Shown piece by piece: positions 58,781 to 64,000 of a DNA stretch of 64,000 bases. Source of the stretch: Chaenocephalus aceratus. Lineage: Eukaryota; Chordata; Actinopteri; Perciformes; Channichthyidae. Position 1 is the stretch's first letter, and every line of letters begins with the position of its first letter. Made by a program: the position numbers and the translations under genes. Under the pieces are notes generated by a model that was not told the origin of the DNA, searched no databases, and worked only from the letters and a program-made list of their open reading frames with translations. The stretch spans positions 19,826,496 to 19,890,495 of the forward strand of contig CM043788.1 of NCBI GenBank assembly GCA_023974075.1, written 5' to 3'.

Positions 58781-59634
58781 ATACATTTTGAAAAAAACAA
58801 TTGAAACGCCAAAGTATTATATTTATTACAGGTTTCCAATTTACCCAGTGAAAAACAAGTAAATGCTTCTTTAACTGTAAGCTGCAGAGACCACCTCACA
58901 TAACCGATAGATTAACATTGTGTTCATATTACAGTTTTTTTCAATGCTAAAACAAATTTTTTGAAAGCAGGGCTTATTTTCTCAAAACACTAAACACCAT
59001 ACACACAAAGTGCAAAACACCTCATATATACTGCAGACTTAAGCACTGCACCCAGAACTACAGAAACACTTACCTAAACCAAACTTTTGCACCAAATAGC
59101 ACACTTCATTCATAGTACAAGACATTTTGTAAAAGCACATAACAGAAGCTGACAACCAAGAATAGGTTCACAACTTTTGGAATTTAAATATATTGCAATA
59201 TATAATAAAGCTTAATAAAGCCCTTTTCATAAAGCACGTGTAGCTCAAAGTGCTTTACAATCACAAGTTAAAAATAAACCATGAGAAATTCCCCTCAGAT
59301 CAGATGTTAAGACCTTTACAGATACATATCAACAACATATATATACATATAACATTTTAAAAGGTTAAGAGACACTGCGAGGTAAAAGGTATGATAATAA
59401 AAATACATAAGACACAAGACTAAGTTAATTGATGCAACAATATAAAACCCTATAAAATAAAGTAAACATATAGATACAACAAAAATAAAAGGTGGTGTTC
59501 AACGTCCACTGAGTTGGCCTCTGATATTTCTTGGTAGCGTAGTGGATAAAAGCAGCCTCACCCATTTTATTTTGGGGGACTTCAGGGATATTTAAAAAGC
59601 CAGCTGAAGAGGACCTCAAGAAATATTTACTCAC
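58781..59634. other. gap between the convergent THAP and YqaJ genes, filled with repeats
   Basis: About 58935-59195 looks like a mariner-type MITE (CAATGCTAAAACAAATTTT and repeated AAGTGCAAAACACC-like words). 59200-59265 holds a LINE/SINE-like word AAGTGCTTTACAATCACAAG. Neither the DDE exons of a transposase nor the SWIM/YqaJ exons are found, so the centre of the presumed element is lost. Confidence 0.4.
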
Positions 59635-59949
59635 TTTTCCAGCTATTACAGCCACATCTCCTTGATATGCAACGCAAACGTCGCGGATCCACCCGGATGT
59701 GAACTCTTTATGTGCCTAGAGTCCTTTGTACGCCTTCATTTCCTCCATGGTGTAGAATGGAATAGACGAAAAAAACAGGTAGTTCACGATATCACAGTAG
59801 GAAAGTGAAGGCCATGAATTTATATCGGTGCTGTAATCCTTAACGGGAATCAAATAAGGGTCCACCGAACCAATCGACGTACATTTTTCTCTGTAAACGG
59901 TCTTATCCTCCGGGTTTAGTGATTCGTAGTAGACTTTCATTTTCGCCAT
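59635..59949 (-). pseudogene. first exon of a SWIM/YqaJ-nuclease-type protein, with an in-frame stop
   Basis: Reading from ATG at 59949 the frame starts MAKMKVYYESLNPEDK, passes GSVDPYLIP, WPSLSYCDIVNYLFF and TMEEMKAYKGL, then hits TAG at 59718-59716. After the stop it continues in the same frame AHKEFTSGWIRDV through VAVIAGK to a good donor (GTGAGT, minus strand, 59634-59629). DPY, SYxDIVNYL, KAYKxLxA and GWIRDV are the N-terminal landmarks of a fish protein family that goes on to a SWIM zinc finger and a YqaJ (lambda-exonuclease-like) domain. The stop replaces a residue that is usually glutamate there, a one-base change. Later exons are absent. It faces the THAP gene tail to tail. Confidence 0.72.
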
Positions 59950-59965
59950 TTTTGAACGCTGCCGC

Positions 59966-60494
59966 CTAGGGGTGTAACGGTATCCGTATTCGTCCCGTAC
60001 CGTTACGGTTCGGACGTCACGGTTCGGACGTCACGGTTCGGCACATGCAGTCACACGACGAATACGCCTTTTTTTTACGAGTGGGAAAAAAGTCTGTCCT
60101 TCAGGGCAGTGTCCACTACACTATTTATAATCCAAGGGGCGGTATTGCGCCTAAAAGCTGTTTGCCAGCCGCCCTTAAACAACAAATGAAGAATAAGAAG
60201 AAACACAACAACAAAACGAACTAAATACAAGAAGAAGAAAAGTTAGTATGGCGATTTCAGATAACACACAGAAGCTAGAACCCACCTGCTTCTTTTAAAT
60301 CAGCTGTGTGGGAACATTTCCTGTGGACTACAATAACAATGAAGTGTGCGAGTGGTGGATCGGACGAGGACGGTGTGTCGGCGTTGTTCGATAGCGGTGC
60401 GGTATGCTAATGGTCACATAGTGATGGCGAGATGAAGCCTATGAAGCTTTGAAGCTTTCCAGCCAATTGGTTCGCAAAAGGGTTCATCTCATGA
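59966..60494. mobile_element. left end of a hAT element (GGTGTAACGG type), interrupted
   Basis: AGGGGTGTAACGGTATCCGT followed by ACCGTTACGGTTCGG, with the duplicated GACGTCACGGTTCGG at 60014-60043, is the terminus of a common fish hAT. From about 60417 a different hAT-like piece begins (AGTGATGGCGAGATGAAGCC). The matching right ends are not found intact. Confidence 0.55.
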
Positions 60495-60810
60495 CGGCCC
60501 GTCCACACAGCGGCGTGCGCTGACGCTTGCCGGCGGGCGTGTCTGAAACTCGACCAACAACCAATCACATGAATCTCCCGCCCCTGACACACAAGCAGCG
60601 GTTTGATTGGCTAGAGCTTGTACTGGCATATGATTCGATTGGCTGACGCCTCGCTGAGGCGTCAAAAGTTGAACATTGCTCAACTTTTGCAGCGAGCCAC
60701 GCCAGCTACGCTCCACGTCGCTTCCCACGATGCATTTCGGCTAAAAGTGACGTCACCCCATTCAAAGTGAATGGGGAAGCGTCAACGCACGCCGCTGTGT
60801 GGACGGGCCG
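60495..60810. mobile_element. 316-bp MITE with 3-bp target duplication (PIF/Harbinger-like)
   Basis: CGGCCCGTCCACACAGCGGC at the left is mirrored exactly at the right end, and the match runs about 34 bp with one mismatch. TGA flanks both sides (60492-60494 and 60811-60813). A 3-bp TNA duplication is the PIF/Harbinger habit. The interior holds CCAATCA-type words and a hairpin AAAAGTTGAACATTGCTCAA. No coding sequence. Confidence 0.8.
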
Positions 60811-61394
60811 TGAGGCTTCATCATGGGCTTCATTTGAACACAAACCCCCCTGTTGGTCAAAGTGTGTAAAACAGGCAGATTGGACATCTCAACAGTGTGC
60901 TCTATCTCATACCGAGTTCCCAATGAGTAAAGCCTTAGAATAACTCTAAACAACGAACATTAAATCATATTTTCATGTTAACAATATTGTATTTATTACA
61001 GTTTAATGATTGTGATTGAAAATCCTAAGGAGGCTGGTAAACATTGCAAAGAGGGATTTATATTCCTTAATAATATTCATAAACTTAACCATGTTGTAGC
61101 CTGAGAAAGGCTAAACCATATCAAAGAATACATTTATTAACTACATTATCTCATTTAGCTGTAGCTTTTATAAACAACAAAAAATAAGTATTGTTCAGTC
61201 GTTGAACCAGGGACCCTGCGGTCATGAGTCAACCGCTTTCAGGCTGAGCTACAGCACACACGCTGAATCTCCTTGAAAACACTGTAAGATATGTATTCCT
61301 GTATTTATTGATGTTTTTATTCCTACATTTATTTATGCTTGTATCTATTTATAGCCTACTTATGACATGTTCCGACCTCTATATGAGTGAGGGT
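60811..61394. other. flank of the MITE, hAT-like remnant with a tRNA-like patch
   Basis: GGCTTCATCATGGGCTTCAT at 60814-60833 mirrors GATGAAGCCTATGAAGC at 60433, so the MITE probably sits inside an older hAT-like element. On the minus strand 61255-61205 reads TAGCTCAGCCTGAAAGCGG and later GGTTCAAC, resembling tRNA boxes A and B. There is no proper acceptor stem, so it is a tRNA-derived remnant at best. Confidence 0.35.
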
Positions 61395-61556
61395 CTGAGC
61401 AGGGGCGCCGCCAGGGATTTTGGGCCCCATGAAAATATATCACATTGGGCCCCACTACCAGGCACAGGCCACTTTGTTTATAAATTACTTCGAGGGACGT
61501 ACAAAATGGTCTAGCGGTCCGTATACGGACCGGGGGCCGGAGGTTCCCCACCCCTG
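61395..61556. mobile_element. abutting hAT termini
   Basis: CAGGGGCGCCGCCAGGGATT (from 61399) followed by GGGCCCC is a hAT left end. GGGGGCCGGAGGTTCCCCAC with ACCCCTG (to about 61555) is the right end of a different hAT. A matching GGGGCCCCC-rich right end for the first appears at 63973-64000, cut by the window edge, so this hAT may span to there with other elements inside. Confidence 0.5.
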
Positions 61557-61770
61557 CTTTAATATAATAACATTAGTATTAATATCATAACCAAAATATC
61601 GGTGATTAACATTTTGTTTACCTAATACAGACTGATCACTCAACGCTTCAAACTGTCCATCATCCAAATAGACTAAAAGCAGTTTTTTGTTTTATGTAGA
61701 TCATTGGCTATGTGGGAAAATACTGTGTTTGAAATGTATAATTAAAATTAGATGTTAGCCTTTTGTTTTG

Positions 61771-61792
61771 ATATATATATATATATATATAT
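61771..61792. repeat. (TA)11 microsatellite, target of a hAT insertion
   Basis: Pure (AT)n directly precedes the AGGGCTGTCAAACG terminus; (TA)n resumes at 62849 after the element, consistent with insertion into the array. Confidence 0.8.
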
Positions 61793-62848
61793 AGGGCTGT
61801 CAAACGATTACAATTTTTAATCAGATTAATCACAGCTTAAAAATTAATTAATCATGATTAATCACCATTCGAACTATGTCCAAAACATGCCATTTATTTA
61901 TGTATATTGTTGTGGGAATGGAAAGATAAATGAAAGCAGGCGGATATATCCATTTAACATACAGTATCTATGTTTATTATAACATTTTTCTGCATGTCAA
62001 AATGAAAGACAACCCACACACCTATCAATCATCAAACCGTGGGGTCTTAATTCATTACGTGTTGATTTCTATCAACGGGGGAGTACTTCAGGAAAGTCGA
62101 CAGGGGGGCGGCGGCTAGTGGAGTACTTCGTGACCACAGAGTGTGAACATTGTGATCAGCTGTTTTAGCACAGTTCTCCAGTGAAGGGGGGGAGTCTCCC
62201 TCCGCAGCCGGTTGGCGTAGTTTTGGCACAGTTCCGTTGTACAGACCGACGTTAACAGCAGCCCTGTCTGTGCACACGGAGACCGACTCTGTCGTCCGGT
62301 GATCGAACCGCCTTCTGGAAAAGCTTCACAAGTACGTCGGTACGCAAATGCGCTTTGTGACACAAGTGACGGTACGCATTTCAGATTACGCACATAACCT
62401 GCGTACCAGTTATGTGCACCCTGTACCAGAGCCATATTATTACTATTATATGGCTCTGCCCTGTACTACAGCAAAAATATTCTGCGTCGGGACTTCCGGC
62501 AACAACACCACGCCGTTATCAAAGATGTTCTATTGAGAAGACGATCACTACGTGACAAAAGTTTTCAAAACCGTGGCGACTGAAATCAATCTTACTAACT
62601 GCTGTCTGTGCAATTTACTCCGCGCGAGTTGGCAGACTTTATTTTGCTTCCTTTAACATCATTTTTCATGGTGGGGCTAAGCCCTTTCTTGGTATGGGTG
62701 TAGCCTACCCCAGCCATACCCTGGCGCTGCCACTGGTGGAACGTATGGGGCGGGCCATTCTGCACATGGTTAAATGCGTTAAATATTTTAACTGCGATTA
62801 ATTCAAAAAATTAATTACCGCCGTTAACGCGATAATTTTGACAGCACT
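61793..62848. mobile_element. hAT-like element with TAGGGCTGTCAAA ends
   Basis: Left TAGGGCTGTCAAACGATTAC plus TTTTTAATCAGATTAATCAC; right end inverse TAGTGCTGTCAAAATTATCG plus CGTTAACGG. These are the ends of a common fish MITE/hAT group rich in ATTAAT. The interior is longer than usual and includes the right end of another hAT (GGCGCTGCCACTG, to 62735) and a hairpin AGAGCCATAT / ATATGGCTCT at 62429-62458. No transposase found. Confidence 0.65.
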
Positions 62849-63074
62849 AATATATATATATTTTTGTATTCCAGTCTCCCTTCAAATATGTTAAGCGGCA
62901 TGTCAATCAACACAATGCTGCTCACCTCCTTCAGTTGGGAGAAAAGCTGGTTCAGGTTCAGCATTATGGGGGGACAGGGCTGCTGAGCCTAGAGATGGAT
63001 CTGTTGGTCCTGGCACCAGGGGGGGGGAACAACTGATTTAGTATGAATAGGCGCTAAAAATGTGCCTGCATTTA
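62849..63074. other. short unassigned stretch
   Basis: TA-rich start, then unique sequence. Nothing recognised. Confidence 0.45.
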
Positions 63075-63462
63075 TTAAAGGTAGGTAGGTAAGAATGGAG
63101 AAACCAGCTCAAGTGCGCTAGAATCTGAAAGTACACAACCAAAAAGAAATCCGCCCCTTCCTTCAGACTTCCTTACAGAGCCCCTCCTCCAACACACACA
63201 AACGCGCACATGCCCAATGAGGGCACGAGATTTGTGCACAGTTGGAAGGCTGACAGGCAGGTAGGCCATCCAATTATTTTAGCCGGGCCGGCTCAGATGA
63301 TTGGTCGTGCTTTTTACAGCGCCACGGCTTCCACAGATGACATTTTTGTATGTATTTATTGTCAAAGCATTTAATATATTCATTGCTATCGGGATGTTAA
63401 GAGCATTCCATGGAATATAACAAAAAGGTTTTTCTGAAGTGAATTACCTACTCCACCTTTAA
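63075..63462 (+). mobile_element. TTAA-flanked MITE, family B, second copy
   Basis: TTAA at 63075-63078 and 63459-63462. Same length class and interior as 42375-42751, with a small insertion near 63163 (TCAGACTTCC) and diverged left end AAAGGTAGGTAGGTAA. It is non-coding; the minus frame 63269-63075 is chance. Confidence 0.82.
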
Positions 63463-64000
63463 ATGTCAGCTAAAAGAGCAGTGAAATTAAAAATCTCTGA
63501 ATTGTCTGTACTTAATGTCAGTTTAGTACAAAAAAACATTAGCTAACAGACTAATTTCCACCACTCATGGACCACACCTTTTCTTGTGAAAAACTGGGTG
63601 ACATGCTGTCGCCCTTTAGTCCCTCTCTCTTGTCTTTCTCTCCTTTCTCTTCTTTTCTTAGAGCCTGACTTTTTGAGTCGTTGAAACATGGTACAACACA
63701 CGTATGTAGGCTAAGTACTAGCATCCCTCCTCACATGCTTTCACTCTCTGCAAGTGCCAGTGCCCGAACCGCGTTTGGAGGCAGGACCAAACCATTACAT
63801 GTAAATAGAAGGGGGTGTACATAGGCTTTGGATAATTAACTTTTGGAAGAAAATAAGTTAAATGAATCGTAAGTTTAGTGAGTACTTTATCAATATAACG
63901 TTCTATTAATGTTAATTATTGAGGATGGATGACAGGTTACTTATATTTTTTTTTCTTAATGTTCTAAATATTTTGGGGCCCCCGTCAGTCACGGGCCCTT
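63463..64000. other. non-coding end of window; hAT right end at the edge
   Basis: CT-rich and unique sequence; TTTTGGGGCCCCCGTCAGTC (63971-63990) is a hAT-type right end whose partner may be at 61399. No gene seen. Confidence 0.4.

Noticed and set aside
59425..59634. Extension of the YqaJ-type exon into the downstream open frame
   Set aside because: The frame is open past the donor, but conserved blocks stop at the GTGAGT site; the sequence after it does not resemble the next part of the family.
61205..61255. tRNA gene on the minus strand
   Set aside because: Box A-like and box B-like words are present, but there is no 7-bp acceptor stem and the anticodon loop does not fit; at most a tRNA-derived repeat remnant.
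62115..62435. 106-codon minus-strand frame
   Set aside because: Located within the TAGGGCTGTCAAA element; no family resemblance and no supporting splice signals.

Overview
The window reads as euchromatic DNA from a teleost fish. The grounds are the introns with GT/AG borders, the very high density of long (AC/GT)n microsatellites, the L2-type LINEs with (ATTG)n tails, and the abundance of hAT, Tc1/mariner, piggyBac-like (TTAA) and PIF/Harbinger-related elements. There is no prokaryotic gene organisation, no CRISPR array, no rRNA and no convincing tRNA gene. The species cannot be named from the sequence alone.

Only one complete host gene can be built with confidence. It is a nine-coding-exon HIPK-family protein kinase on the + strand (17245-19908, 488 residues), whose exon phases all join correctly. 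It has a likely 5' UTR exon ending at 16689 and a poly(A) signal at 19950. A second coding locus lies at 57.6-60.0 kb. It has a two-exon THAP-domain gene on the + strand (57867-58780) with a TATA-less promoter carrying NRF1 and CRE motifs. Facing it on the - strand (59949-59635) is the first exon of a SWIM/YqaJ-nuclease-type protein, broken by one in-frame stop. A THAP transposase paired with a YqaJ accessory protein is the gene content I know from ISL2EU-type (PIF/Harbinger-related) transposons. I therefore interpret the locus as an internally deleted, possibly partly retained, ISL2EU-like element.

Most other recognisable sequence is mobile. Layout: 1-161 end of a hAT; 3349-5931 a TTAA element that has swallowed a MITE and a folded-back Tc1 derivative; 8716-9250 a TTAA element; 9344-13141 a long-TIR element with another element nested at 10685-11731; 15445-16075 a hAT MITE; 16.7-19.96 kb the kinase; 20518-22475 an inverted L2 copy; 25812-26321 and 31003-31525 TTAA elements; 31806-33998 a near-identical L2 copy with a 510-codon reverse transcriptase frame; 35811-37052 a hAT with a remnant of its transposase C-terminus; 42375-42751 and 63075-63462 a second TTAA family; 44595-45781 and 48826-49836 hATs; 57.6-60.0 kb the THAP/YqaJ locus; 59.97-64.0 kb a mosaic of nested hAT and Harbinger-like MITEs.

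The rest is non-coding DNA with about 30 dinucleotide arrays, several forming inverted GT/AC pairs. A few exon-like patches (7368, 24238, 38489, 40431, 50118) have good splice signals but no recognisable protein; they are listed at low confidence. All similarity calls were made by eye.
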